Source of the DNA: Lineus longissimus
Taxonomy: Eukaryota; Nemertea; Pilidiophora; Heteronemertea; Lineidae
Reading direction: 5' to 3'
Assembly: GCF_910592395.1 (NCBI RefSeq)
Contig: NC_088320.1
Location: forward strand, 13,082,501 to 13,146,500
DNA length: 64,000 bases
How positions within the stretch are numbered: position 1 is the first letter of the stretch; every line of letters begins with the position of its first letter. The notes beneath the pieces were generated by a model that was given only the letters and a program-made list of their open reading frames with translations, did no database searches and was not told the DNA's origin. Below are positions 1-11,471 of this stretch, piece after piece. Position numbers and translations under genes: made by a program.

Positions 1-101
1 TCTTTAAAAAAGAATCAGTTCTGAAAATGGCCTCCACAATCTACGATAGAAAGATTATACATGTAGAAACGGTAGTAATTACAGTGAAGCACGGTTGCTG
101 T

Positions 102-2637
102 TCACATTGGTGGGAAACTGGAACGGGCAACTGCTTCATTGAAATTAGGCGTGACCATCCTTTGTTGATGGGGTTGTTGAGGCGGTTGTTGAACTTGCGG
201 TCTACCGAAGGTTGAATTATCATCCCAAGCGTTGTCCAATTGGGCTCCTCGCTGCTGAAAATGGGGATAAGATTGCATTTGGATTGGATTATGAAGAGGG
301 CTCGCCATCGTGCTCATCATGCCGTTGAACAGAGCCTGCTGAATTTGATTCTGAGCGATACATAGAGCACATTCATCATGTTGCCCTATCTTTCTCAGCT
401 GCATGACGACGTGCCTGCCAAAGCTATCATGACCATCAGGGTCACAATCAGCATCCTTTGAAGAACAACTTTCTGCCAGTGATTGAAGAATGTGCGACTC
501 TTCGTCTTCAACTTCTTTGACCATTTTTTCCTTCGTCTTCCTTCGTTTCGCTGATGCTGCCTTTTGGGACCTCCCCAATTTGGCCGTTTTCTCATCCATT
601 TCGCCTGCAGAGTCGATATCAATACTGGCAGCGGATGTTGGTCGACTCCCTGATGCTGATTGGTTGTCTGCCACTTCAGTAATGTGGTCATCCTCATCAA
701 CCAGTTCTTCATCGTCATTCTTAAAAATTAAAAAGGTTAATTATGTCATTTTTTGGGGTCAAGTTTATGCCATTGATTCTTACTTTAATTTCACTAAATT
801 TCATTTTCAGTGTCCGAGTACGGAGGAAGAATGGAAAGAAGTAGCGGACGAATTTGCAGAAAAATGGAACTTTCCAAACTGCATTGGGGCATAGGATGGG
901 AAGCATGTCAATATAATTACACCGAACAACTCAGGATCACGATTTTTTAACTACAAACACACCTTCAGTATCGTCCTAATGGCCCTGGAGGATTCCGACT
1001 ACAAATTTCTGTACTTCGACGTAGGCTGCAATGGCAGGATATCTGATGGAGGTGTTTTTGCAGGATGCTCACTTGATGCATCATTGAAGAAGAAGATAGC
1101 CAATGTACCACCACCCAGACCACTACCAGGTGACGAAAGAAGCGTCAGTTACACGATTGTAGCTGATGACGCGTTTCCGTTAAGGGAAGACCTGTTGAAG
1201 CCATATCCATACCAAAGTTTGGAACTCGACAAGCGAATTTTCAATTACAGGTTATCCAGAGCAAGAAGAGTGGTAGAGAATGCCTTCGGCATTTTGGCAA
1301 ACAGGTTCCGTGTATTCAGAAAGAGCATCTGTCTACCACCCAAAACAGTGGAGAAAGTAGTACTGGCAGCCTGCGCGCTTCACAATTACCTCCGCGAATC
1401 GGCTCCAGGTAAATATTGTGAAGGGCTACTTGACAAAGAAGACCCCATCACTCATGAAATAACTGATGGCGCTTGGCGAGAAGATGAAATACTGAAGCAA
1501 GCCTCAATTCCGACAAACAAGAATCCAACATTAAGGGCGAAGGAACGTCGAGAGTACATGAAGATGTACGTCAACTCTGATATTTGATCAGTTTCCTGGC
1601 AGTTGAGTAGGATACAGAAGAAGTGAGCATATCCGGCATTACTGTGAAATCGGCTGTTATGTATATATGTCAGATAATGAAATGTCTGGACATGCTGTAA
1701 ACATCTCTGAAAATGTTGCTTTTTGTATATATATGACAGAATAAGTAGGCCGCGCCTAAAGACAGAATGTCAGTATAGATGCGTACTTACCGATAGAATT
1801 GAGTTGGACACCGTTGCCCGGTTCTTTATGTGCGTCGAAAGAAAGTCAAGTTGACGCACAAGCCATTCCTGTCGTTTAGTTTTCTGTTTGGTTGCACTAC
1901 CACTTGCTGCAGGTTTCTTTAGACGTGTATATTGCGTCCTAAGTGACGTCAACCTCTTCTTTATCTCTTCGACTGCAAATGCAAAAAAACTTTGCAATGA
2001 TGTATATATATATCGTGTACAAGGGCCTACTACTCAGTGTATGTTATAAAAAATGTTGTATCACAATAAATAAAGTGTGATCCGCTCCGGCTAAAGGAGA
2101 CGCATGTCGCGAATGATCAACACTGGCAATCAGTTATTCAACTATTGTCATTATGGACCATTCCTATTGTAAGTCCACGAAGTTGTTCATTTCAGCCATT
2201 CTGTTGCAAGGCCATTAACCCTTGCCATCTTCGCGACATGCGTCTACTTTAGCCGGAGCGGGTCACAAGTTTCCTCGAATTATAGCCTGTAGGTAGGCTA
2301 CATCATCGGACAACGCGATGCAAAGGCAGCAAAGGCAGCAACGATGATACGCGCCCATCACCACCCACAGGAGCTTCCCAATACATGATAACATGCACTA
2401 GGCCTAGGCCCCTATTCTGTATTCTGTATACATAGCCCATAGTGGATATACAGAATCCTGAAACACGTGTCTCTTACCAGTGGAATTAACTTTCGCTGAA
2501 ATATCAGCATAGACATTGGCCTTCTTTGATCGATTGACGTATTCTCTACAAGTTATATCGAACAGGCACGGGTTTTCTCGCCACAGTTCTATCAGTTGAT
2601 CGTCCCGATCCTCTGTCCAAAACTCCACGGTCGCCAT
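102..2637 (-). CDS. Harbinger MADF-domain DNA-binding protein, three exons
   Basis: Gene model on the minus strand: exon 1 2637-2478, exon 2 1972-1791, exon 3 719-102, giving 960 nt including the stop (319 residues). All junctions are canonical: donors GTAAGAG after 2478 and GTAAGTA after 1791; acceptors TTTGCAG before 1972 and TTTTAAG before 719. Phases agree throughout. Exons 1 and 2 encode a MADF-like domain (start MATVEFWTED; LIELWRENPCLFD; then EEIKKRLTSLRTQY). Exon 3 is acidic, then basic (KRRKTKEK), then has DSFGRHVVMQLRKI, like the C-terminal segment of other MADF proteins, and a Gln/Pro/Met-rich tail. In Harbinger elements such proteins bind DNA and help the transposase reach the nucleus and the transposon ends. 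The frame is unbroken. Intron 1 holds a MITE; intron 2 holds the transposase exon on the other strand. Confidence 0.8.
811..1587 (+). pseudogene. Harbinger DDE transposase (HARBI1-like), last exon with amber codon
   Basis: The exon begins after a strong acceptor (TTTCATTTTCAG, ending at 810) and stays in one frame for 259 codons. It matches the DDE_Tnp_4 nuclease type: DGKHV at 895 gives the first catalytic Asp, the FDVGCNGRISDGG region the second, and ARRVVENAFGILANRFRVF holds the Glu. A single TAG at 892-894 lies directly before the first catalytic Asp, where this family normally has a hydrophobic residue. The rest of the frame is open to its natural stop. N-terminal exons are not seen; they may lie left of the window. 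With this stop the element cannot make full transposase, although the partner MADF gene is intact. Confidence 0.8.
2077..2266. mobile_element. MITE nested in Harbinger intron
   Basis: A 190-bp segment bounded by inverted repeats of about 36 bp. The left arm begins GTGATCCGCTCCGGCTAAAG; the reverse complement of the right arm begins GTGACCCGCTCCGGCTAAAG, and both continue through GACGCATGTCGCGAA. It is flanked by AAGT on both sides (2073-2076 and 2267-2270), a possible 4-bp target duplication. There is no coding capacity. It lies in intron 1 of the MADF gene. Confidence 0.65.
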
Positions 2638-2940
2638 GATTATGATTATGTACTAAATGCAACCACCTGATTGGTTATTGCAGGCCAGTCTGGTGGTAAA
2701 TGCTGGCCACATTGCAAGATCCGACAATGCGATTACGTTGGTAGACCGTTCACATGTGACAACCCGACTACGACTCAGGCGCCCGAGACTGGATGAATTC
2801 AGTCTTCCAAGACTGGGTCTCGCGACAGCCTACGACTGCCTATGACTAGTTGTGAAGGCGTCCATATTACCCGACCCAATCGTCAGTCTTGAGTCGTCAT
2901 GAGTCGGGTCGGGCTGAAATGGTGTAGTGGGACAAGGGCC
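2638..2940. repeat. Harbinger right subterminal region and terminus
   Basis: The stretch between the MADF start codon and the transposon end. It holds several short direct and inverted copies of GACTCA/GACTGG-type words, for example CCCGACCCAATCG and its near-inverse ATGAGTCGGGTCGGG at 2870-2915. Such subterminal clusters are where Harbinger DNA-binding proteins act in studied elements; that role here is inference. The MADF promoter must also lie here. Confidence 0.45.
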
Positions 2941-3672
2941 TTAGGCTATCTGTTCCCAATAAGAATACGGAATTTAGGCGTTCCGATTCGAATACGTATA
3001 TTATGTGTGCGTTTCACAGCTGCAGCGACGACTCCATTCGACACCAACGCCAGGCGATCATAATTCCCAAACCGAAAAGTCCGGATTCGATAAACAGCTT
3101 CCCCGAAAAGGGATTCTGGAACTCAAATAAATTCCAAGGCAAGCATAACCAACTGCTTTCCTTGGAATCTTTCTGAGTCCTCGCCAAAAGCACACACCAA
3201 CAACCATAGATCACCCAACCACTCGCCATTGTCAAGTCATTGTTAAGTCATTGTAAAGTCATTGATCTGCACAATTGTCCAGTCCTACATGAATGTTCAT
3301 TCCTGGTTCTAACTGATTCCATATTACATGACTATGATCTTGGATAACATTATGACCATGGTTATGGTTACATGATTCTGATCTTAGATTACATAGCTCA
3401 ATTGACTCACAATAAACTCACCAATTAATATAGGGAAGAAATAAAACAAAACATGGGATTCATCACACCTGGACTGCGAAGATCCGATCCGATGTGCCTC
3501 AGATAACCCTGAATCATCAGCGCAGTGGTCGCAAAATATTGAATACGGCATGTTAAGACATCTTGCTGCAGACAAACAGATCAATTAGGACGTTTAACAG
3601 CGTTACCTTTATACAGTGCTAGGTGATCGCTGGATTTATGAGCTTTTTTAATGTTCGGTGGCTTTGGTAGAC

Positions 3673-3927
3673 ATGGCGGCGCTTGCACACAGTGCAGAGT
3701 TCACTATAGTTGGCTTTAACATCGGCATCGGCCAGCCAGATGGAGGCACATACGATGTTATTTCTCTTTTAGCGTGTGCTCTATTGTGTATCAATCCGGA
3801 CTGTTTAACAGTAGCCGCGCTACACGTTGATGCACGGTTTCTCTGTCATCTGAGTGAAAAGAAGGCCACGTGTATGGAGAGGGTGGTGGCGTGTCGTCAA
3901 ATGGGTTCACGGGTATACCAGAAGAAG
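3673..3927 (+). CDS. Candidate first exon of the block gene family, copy A1
   Basis: An 85-codon frame starts at an ATG in GACATGGCGGCG, a context like the YY1-type sites common at start codons of TATA-less animal genes. It ends at CAGAAGAAG followed by GTACGTG, a near-perfect splice donor, in phase 0. The product starts MAALAHSAEFTIV, contains IGIGQPDGGTYD and is rich in Cys (about 7) and hydrophobic residues; I recognise no domain. All five copies in the window have exactly 255 coding bases and keep the donor. I infer it is exon 1 of a gene whose second exon is at 17504-18619. This copy has Gly and Val where most others have Val and Ala. Confidence 0.5.
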
Positions 3928-5059
3928 GTACGTGTAGCTTTCTGTGCAACCAAGTGACAGTGTAAAACACCATTGGTTTCTCTCAATGGTATACGTGATA
4001 GATAATTGATCGAGAGGTATTCTGTTTTTCTGGTCCTCCATGTCCAAGGAGGTTCTCGAGTAGTAGCCCGGAGATATATCTGCACTTTCCAGACTGATGA
4101 TTGGTGGGCTGGATCTTATTACGGTATCAGGCAAGAACTCACTATCCAGATTCAGTCGGTCCTCTTTTAAAAATAGCGGGAAATTTTGTCTTGAATCTGT
4201 ATGATTTTTGATGGGCTCACTCGGTTATCATGGTTTACATGGTTTGATTTCTGATTTTCGGAGGTTTCATACACAAAACCGCACGGGATCGATTTCAAGA
4301 GATATATATCAGACCACACCCGAGTAGTGGTCATTGGCTTGGAAAACCTTTAGGCTGTGGGTCGAGCGGTTTGCTTGTGGTATACCACACCGGCAGAAAT
4401 CAAACGACGACTCAGCGACGACTCCATTCGACACCAACGCCAGGCGATCATAATTCCCGAACCGAAAAGTCAGGATTCGATAAACAGTTTCCCCGAAAAG
4501 GGATTCTGGAGCTCAAATCAATTCCAAGGCAAGCATAACCAACTGCTTTCCTTGGAATCTTTCTGAGTCCTCGCCAAAAGCACACACCAACAACCATAGA
4601 TCACCCAACCACTCGCCATTGTCAAGTCATTGTTAAGTCATTGTAAAGTCATTGATCTGCACTATTATCCAGTCCTACATGATTGTTCATTCCTGGTTCT
4701 AACTGATTTCATATTACATGACTATGATCTTGGATAACATTATGACCATGGTTATGGTTACATGATTCTGATCTTAGATTACATAGCTCAATTGACTCAC
4801 AATAAACTCACCAATTAATACAGGGAAGAAATAAAACAAAACATGGGATTCATCAAACCTGGACTGCGAAGATCCGATCCGATGTGCCTCAGATAACCCT
4901 GAATCATCAGCGCAGTGGTCGCAAAATATTGAATACGGCATTTTAAGACATCTTGCTGCAGACAAACAGATCAATTATGACGTTTAACAGCGTTACCTTA
5001 CAGTACTAGGTGATCGCTGGATTTATGAGTTTTTTTAATGTTCGGTGGCTTTGGTAGAC

Positions 5060-5314
5060 ATGGCGGCGCTTGCACACAGTGCAGAGTTCACTATAGTTGT
5101 CTTTGACATCGGCATCGGCCAGCCAGATGGAGGCACATACGATGCTATTTCTCTTTTAGCGTGTGCTCTATTGTGTATCAATCCGGACTGTTTAACAGTA
5201 GCCGCGCTACACGTTGATGCACGGTTTCTCTGTCATCTGAGTGAAAAGAAGGCCACGTGTATGGAGAGGGTGGTGGCGTGTCGTCAAATGGGTTCACGGG
5301 TATACCAGAAGAAG
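5060..5314 (+). CDS. Candidate first exon of the block gene family, copy A2
   Basis: Second tandem copy of the 85-codon exon, with the same ATG context and the donor AAG|GTACGTG at 5315. It differs from A1 by a few codons (for example Asp in FDIGIG). It is the copy nearest the putative second exon, but the intervening intron now holds the 9.1-kb transposon nest, which stretches it from about 3.3 kb in blocks B and C to about 12 kb. No domain recognised. Confidence 0.5.
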
Positions 5315-5983
5315 GTACGTGTAGCTTTTTGAGCAACCAAGTAACAGTGTAAAACACCATTGGTTTCTCCCAATGGTATACGTGATAGATAATTGATCGA
5401 GAGGTATTCTGTTTTTCTGGTCCTCCATGTCAAAGGAGATTCCGGAGTAGTAGCCCAGAGATATATCTGCACTTTCCAGACTGATGATTGGTGGGCTGGA
5501 TCTTATTACGGTATCAGGCAAGAACTCACTATCCAGATTCAGTCGGTCTTTTTTTAGAATAGCGGGAAATTTGGTCTTGAATCCAAGGAGGATACCGCGG
5601 TGACGTCACATCACGTGATACCGACCCATATTAGTGATCGCTATGGCCAATCAGATTCAGTCTACTGACAGCACCAGCACTGAACACATCTCCACGTCTC
5701 ACTGTCTGGTGCGCTCCTGTACACAAAAACACCAATAGACATGAAATATTGCAATACCTTTTTTTTGTAATTGATAATTTTATTCACCAAAAACACAAAT
5801 GTTACATGAAGTTCTACAGAATAAGAGGGCATGCAAGTACATAATATTGTTACAATATAAAACGATAGATGGCGACCTTGTTGTTCAAAACGGTTCAGGG
5901 TACAGTAAATTCCTTTTGCGGCTACAGATAACAAGGCAAAAGTGGGTCAGCGTGCAATTACTCGACGAAATGTACAGTGTATG

Positions 5984-8900
5984 TTATGCTATATTTTCCA
6001 GGGCATCTATGAGAAGGCCCCATTTCATCATGAACTTATCGTGTCTGAGATAGATCTTTTCTACTCTCGACGTGAACCGTATCATTGATAATAAGTTTCT
6101 GAAGAATGGTTGCGATTGTCTGAGTTTACAGTGATACAAGAATTGTTTTGCAATTAAATTGATATGCTGGACCAGTTCCGATGAACGAGGATCTCCCAGA
6201 ATTACTTCTCGGAGATTTGGTAGAAATTGTTCGCCATGATCCGAGAGCCACTCTGACAATCGCAACCATACTGACTTTGCGTGGGTACACTCAAAAAAGA
6301 CATGTTCCAAAGTTTCCGTGTAAAAGCCACAGAAGCTGCACATTCTGGATTCGCTAATGCCATATTTATGCAAGAGGACATTGGTGGGCAAAATACGATG
6401 CAGTATTTTTAACTGGAAAAATCGCAATTTGGTCTCCCTCGTACAAATGAATGGAATTGAATAGATTGATGACCAATCAATGTCCTCTCCAAATAAGTTT
6501 TCCCATTTGCGTTGTGATTTATCCGGACATGTTGCATACATTTTGATCACCCTTTTATAATATATTTGAGTTGGTTTAGCACAGTTTTTGATAGCAGCAA
6601 TATTTACCGGCATAAATTCGACCAGTTTACATCCGCCTTCCTTTATACGCTTTTTCCAATTCTTTGGTATGGCATCAACCAGAGCCTTGTGCTGCAGAAA
6701 GTGTACATTACCCGTAAATTCAGGTGAGAGCTTTTCCCAAGTGAGAAAGTTACCATCGTCATCTATAATTTGATTAATAAATTGTACACCACTTTCGTGC
6801 CAGCCTTTGTAAAATATACTCCTCCCATTGATTTTGATATATTTGTTATGAAATAATGGCTGCTTTAAAATGTCCTCAATATTTGAGTTGCGATCTATTT
6901 CACTACTGACCAGAGACACCCAAGCACCGAAAACATCCTTCCAGAAGGGGTTAAGTTTGGATAAAAACGAGGAATTGTTATCATTACTATACCAGATAAA
7001 GTGTCCACCATAATCCTCTAGAGTGGACACCAGTAAAGTATTCCAGGGGGTAACCTTGTCAAGCTTAATCAGCCGTTTGATCCAAGACAATTTAAGTGAT
7101 TGACAAAAGAGAGTAACATTTGGAACATTGAAACCACCATTTTCATAGCTATTAAACATTGTTGTACGTTTGATTTTGTCTCTCTTGTTTGCCCAGATGA
7201 ATTCAAAAATTCGCTTTTGGAGAGCGTCAAGAATATGTCTTGGTGGGTTAGGTAGAGCCATGAAAAGGTGTACCAGTTTAGACAAAGCAAGGGATTTGAC
7301 AATGACGATGCGACCAAATACTGTCAAGTTCCTAGCCGTCCAGGCATTTAAGGTAGCCTGGAAGTCTTTAAGCTTTGTGCGATAATTCGTTTCCGTGTAA
7401 TCATTGCTATCCAGGTCGAATTTGATCCCCAAGCTTCTAAATGAGCCACGTGTTTGCCATTGAAGAGGCAAATCCAAACGGTAGATAACATCATCATTCA
7501 ATCCTATTCGAACCACAACTGTTGTCATAATTAAGATGCAGACCTGAGCAGTCTGCAAATGCCTCTAAAATATGGAGGACAGTGCAAAAAGTCTCCTGAT
7601 CGTTTTCAAGGAATAAATCGGTGTCATCCGCATATTGACTGATGAGAAATTCAGAACTGTCAATATTGATACCTTTAACATCCGGGTGTTCGACGAGGGC
7701 AGCTGTCAGCAACTGTGTTGCCAAAATGAATAGGTAAGGGGACAAGGGGTCCCCTTGTCGCACCCCTCTTTGTACTGGGAAACTGGCTGACAGAAATCCG
7801 TTTTGAATTATCCGACTCTCACTGTTAGTATATAATATTGTTATCCACTTTTTAAAGGTATCACCAAAGTTAAAATAATCGAGGACTTTGTCAAGGAAAA
7901 AATGACTTAGAGTATCAAAAGCCTTTTGAAAATCGAGCAAAAGAATTAAACCTGCCGCGTTTCGCTTGTCTAGTTCCTGAATTATATCATACATGAGTCT
8001 TGTACATTCACCAATATATCGACCTTTCATAAAGCCTTTTTGATGCGGAGATATTAATTTGTCTAAATAAAGTTTCATTCTATTCGCCATGACTCCAGAT
8101 AAAAGTTTGTAGTCCACATTCAGAAGCGAGATAGGGCGCCAGTTCTTTAGGTAATCTTTAGATTTCCCTGGTTTGGGAATGCAAGTTATCACACCTTGTC
8201 GTTGTGTTATGGAGAGTGACTTGTTGTCTAATGCCGCATCAAAAGATCTGACTAAAAATGGGTTAATGTCCGTCCAAAAAATTTTATAAAACTCAACTGT
8301 AAAACCGGATGATCCTGGACTCTTTCCGTTTTTCATATTTTTCAATACCTCTAAACATTCCGCACTAGTTACATCACCTTCGCATTGTTCCTTTTCGTCA
8401 TTGTTCAGTTTGATTAAAAAGTCGCTCTCCTTTGGAAAGAATATACTATCATACTCTGGTTTCGAAGTTACAGAACGGGCCCTATATAGGTCAGCATAAA
8501 AGTTCCGTTGCTCGAGTAAAATGTTTTCATTACCAACTATTTCCGCACCATTCGAGTCAATGAGAAGATTCATTGTTTTTTCCCGATAATGTCGTTTTTC
8601 TAGATTACAGAAATATTTTGAATTCCGTTCGCCATGTAGATTCCATCTTGCCTTTGCGCGTAACATAGTGCCTTCCACCATCGGTTCTCTGAGTAGTTTT
8701 AAGTCATTTTGAACATCCTGAAGGCACTGATAATTGATTTCGTCAGGATTATCCGAAAGATGAGCAAAACATTGTTCAATTGTCTTATTGATATCGTTTT
8801 CTTTCTTGTCCAGTTCCTTCTTTTTCGCTGATGAGTATGCAATAGTTTTGCCTCGAATTTGGAGCTTCAACGTTTCAAAGAAAAGTGAGTCCTCAATTTT

Positions 8901-9779
8901 TAAGGGGAGCTCAGATAACGGAATGTCCGACGGGTAGGGTACAGCTGAGTATTGCGCAATAGTGTCACTTATACATTGTTTTACTTCCCGAACAAATTGT
9001 TTATCCCTCAGAAGGGAGTTATTAAATTTCCATAGACCACGGCCCTTTTCATCATTGGGCAGAAACAGCCCTAGTTCTATAACACTATTGTCACTTCTAT
9101 AACCAGCCTTAATTTCACAATGCTTAATAACATCTGTCAGATCAGAGGAAACTAGAAAGTAATCTATACGACTGTGCTTCCGCCTTGAGTGCCAAGTATA
9201 TATCCTGGAAGATGGGTTAGTAGCACGCCAGGGGTCAAATAAGTCCAGGTCGTTCTGCATTTCAGCTACAGCTTCATGAGCCTTGACATTGTTTTTTCCG
9301 CTTATGTTGAGAGTATCTAGTTCATAGTCTTGGACAACATTGAAATCGCCACCAATTATTAAGCTGCCTGAATGAAGGGTTTCTAGTTTAGATTGAACGG
9401 ATTTAAAAAAGCTTGGGCAATCTTGGTTAGGGCCATAGACGCTCATAAGGTTAAAGGCTTCACCGCGAACTGTCAGACTTAAAATGAGATATCGCCCTTC
9501 AGGGTCAATGAATGTGTTGCCAATTTGAAAAGGGAAGGAATTTCGAAAAAGAATGGCCACACCTCTACTATTGCTGGAGTAACTAGCAAAGTACACCTGG
9601 TAACCCCATTCGGCTCTGATATAGCTCTCAAGTTTAGAAGTAAAATGTGTTTCCTGTAACATACAGATGTCATATTCTTTCCTCTTTAACCATGTGAAAA
9701 TATCTCTACGCTTTTTACTATCCCCGAGACCGTTTGTATTCAAGCTACAAATACGTAGCGAGTCTAAATGTGCGGTCAT
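5984..9779 (-). pseudogene. L1-type ORF2: endonuclease and reverse transcriptase, one frameshift
   Basis: About 1265 codons. The N-terminal apurinic-type endonuclease shows LNTNGLGD, MLQETHF, VAILF, GGDFNVV and RIDYFLV. Reverse transcriptase follows with LLDFQKAFDTLSH, GVRQGDPLSPYLF and the catalytic ISQYADDTDLF. The C-terminal part has the CSFCGFYTETLEHVFFEC cysteine/histidine motif of L1/Tx1 elements. One single-base frameshift at about 7525-7535 separates two open frames (9779-7494 and 7558-5984); otherwise the frame is open. ORF2 nicks target DNA and copies the RNA there (target-primed reverse transcription). The family call is from motif order and the two-ORF layout. Confidence 0.9.
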
Positions 9780-10393
9780 ATAGAGTTAGGTTGCTAGGTC
9801 CATGATGTAGGTCGCACGTGATACAAAAAATAGTCTATGTTCCATATATGATAATAAGCCGCTCATTAGAAGAATGTTTTGGTAAAATGTTTGTAAAACT
9901 AAAACTACGTCACTAAGGTTAATATATGTATAAAACAACATGCATAATAATAGAATGTTCATCCGAAACAGTCACTGAGCAATTACTAAGAATGGCTCAC
10001 GGTAAAAAATGTTCATTGATGAGAAAACTCTGTGAGTGTGACCTCAAATGTGCCACTGTAGTAAGTAAGAAACCTGACTCCGGAAACCCGGGTCCGGAGG
10101 CCAGTGTTGACAGATAACTATTCCACTGTATCGATGCACAGTTCATCTAAAATAGACACACACTTAGGACTGCATGGTAGAGGTGCAACAAGAGTTCACG
10201 AAGCAGACATGTTCATCCTTTAGTCACGGAATAAAGCTATACGTATAGATGCAACGATGAAAAATCCTTATAAGATCCGAAAGAGTCTGGCGAATGCTTA
10301 CCATTAATCAGCGGACCGAAACAATAATGATGAGTGCATAAAAATCCTTAATCCTCAAATCAGTCGGAGTATAATCATTTACATAAAATGCCT

Positions 10394-11199
10394 TTAGGCA
10401 ATTTTCCTCGATCCGACGAATAACTCAAGAAATGGACTTTTCCTCGAGTACCTGAGTTTAGCGTTAGTCCGTTCGTGGGCCGGAAGATCCTTTTTGATCC
10501 CGAGAAGGCGTTTCTTTTCCCCGACCAGCTGTCGTGGAAGATCTTGTACGATGCTGTAACCTTGGTGCTTTTTTAGGCGTTTGGCTGCATTAAATATCAT
10601 GTCCTTATGAGCCAGGTTCACGAGACGTATGATAATCGCTCTGCGGTTCTCATCCCCACTGGGTAGGCGATGCGCTGCCTGGAATCCCATCATGCCAACT
10701 ACTGATTTGTCTATTTGCAAAATGTCAATAAAGAATTGTCGTACAAACTTTTCAGTTTCAATGGCACTCTCGTTCAGAGTGCCCACGATTCCGAGGATCC
10801 TGATGTTCCATTTTCTGGCCCAGAGATCCTGGGCTATCAGTTCAGCTTCGAGCTTTGAGTAGGTCTCCTTCATAATCCTCTGTTCGTGCTCCACGGAGCC
10901 CACCCTCTTCGCCAGGCCCGCGATATCCGACTTAACGCATTTAAATGATAAGTCCAGCTTTTTGAAACAACGTCCAATATCCCCAAAGTCTTTCACAACG
11001 AAATCGGTGCCGGAGGAGTCATTCACAAACATATGATCTCTGATGTCCGCCTGGCCATCTTTGGAAGATGGCGGTCGATCCGCCCCCTTGTCGCTTCCAT
11101 TGTTTCTGAATCCTCATCCATTCTTGACTTTTTGTTCGGTGTTGGAGGGGGTGTGTTGTTTGAAGTATTCCTATTCCTATTGCGACCAGAGTGGGTCAT
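10394..11199 (-). pseudogene. L1-type ORF1 RNA-binding protein, one frameshift
   Basis: The likely start is the ATG at 11199 (MTHSGRNRNRN), giving a basic, proline-rich N-terminus with NKKSR. This frame stops at about 11021, while the next frame (from 11032) continues for 212 residues, so one frameshift near 11030 is inferred. The second part has a heptad-like coiled coil and then WNIRILGI, AAHRL, RAIIIRL and the PxxLFVGSR tail. This matches the coiled coil, RRM and C-terminal domain of L1 ORF1 proteins, which trimerise and chaperone the element RNA. Confidence 0.75.
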
Positions 11200-11471
11200 G
11201 CTTTTGACTGATTGAGAGTTGTTTTCTGGTTCAAATGATGTGGTACTTGATGATTTTTACCGGAGCACAGATGACACGTCTCTCTCACTCGGCAGCCATA
11301 CCGGAAGTCCAATATTGCAATACCTAGTATGGATTCTTCCTGTGTAAAATAAAATTTACAGAGCAGATTAACTTCCACGAATAAAAAAGACGTTTGGCGT
11401 GGCCAAAGTGCGGAAATAATGTCTCCGCTAAAATACACTACGAAATACACTAGGCAATGCACTACGCAATT

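Larger units (their letters stand above)
1..2940. mobile_element. PIF/Harbinger DNA transposon, left end outside window
   Basis: The element carries the two genes typical of PIF/Harbinger transposons: a DDE nuclease (plus strand) and a MADF/Myb-like DNA-binding protein (minus strand), with the nuclease exon lying inside an intron of the MADF gene. The right end is set by comparison with paralogous block B, where the sequence reads ...GGACTTAGGCTATC; here foreign sequence ending GGGACAAGGGCC is followed directly by TTAGGCTATC. The 3-bp TTA at 2941-2943 is therefore the target duplication, as expected for this superfamily. The left terminus is not in the window, so the matching terminal repeat cannot be checked. 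Confidence 0.85.
3021..5574 (+). repeat. Tandem 1.39-kb unit, two copies (block A)
   Basis: The same sequence starts at about 3023 and 4413 (CAGCGACGACTCCATTCG), a period of 1390 bp, with few differences over the unit. The second copy is interrupted at 5575 by the 9.1-kb transposon and resumes after 14705. Each unit carries one copy of the 85-codon exon, with its upstream region, and long stretches with no recognisable gene. Block C has the same two-copy arrangement; block B has one. Confidence 0.9.
5760..11310 (-). mobile_element. L1/Tx1-type LINE, nearly full length
   Basis: A two-ORF LINE on the minus strand with a perfect 15-bp target duplication AATATTGCAATACCT at 5745-5759 and 11311-11325. 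The 3' end is a short poly(A) (8 T on the plus strand, 5759-5766). The 5' end reads GGACTTCCGGTATGGCTGCC, followed by about 110 bp of leader before ORF1. The region between ORF1 and ORF2 (9780-10393) has no gene. Each ORF seems to have a single frameshift, so this is a recent insertion. Confidence 0.9.
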
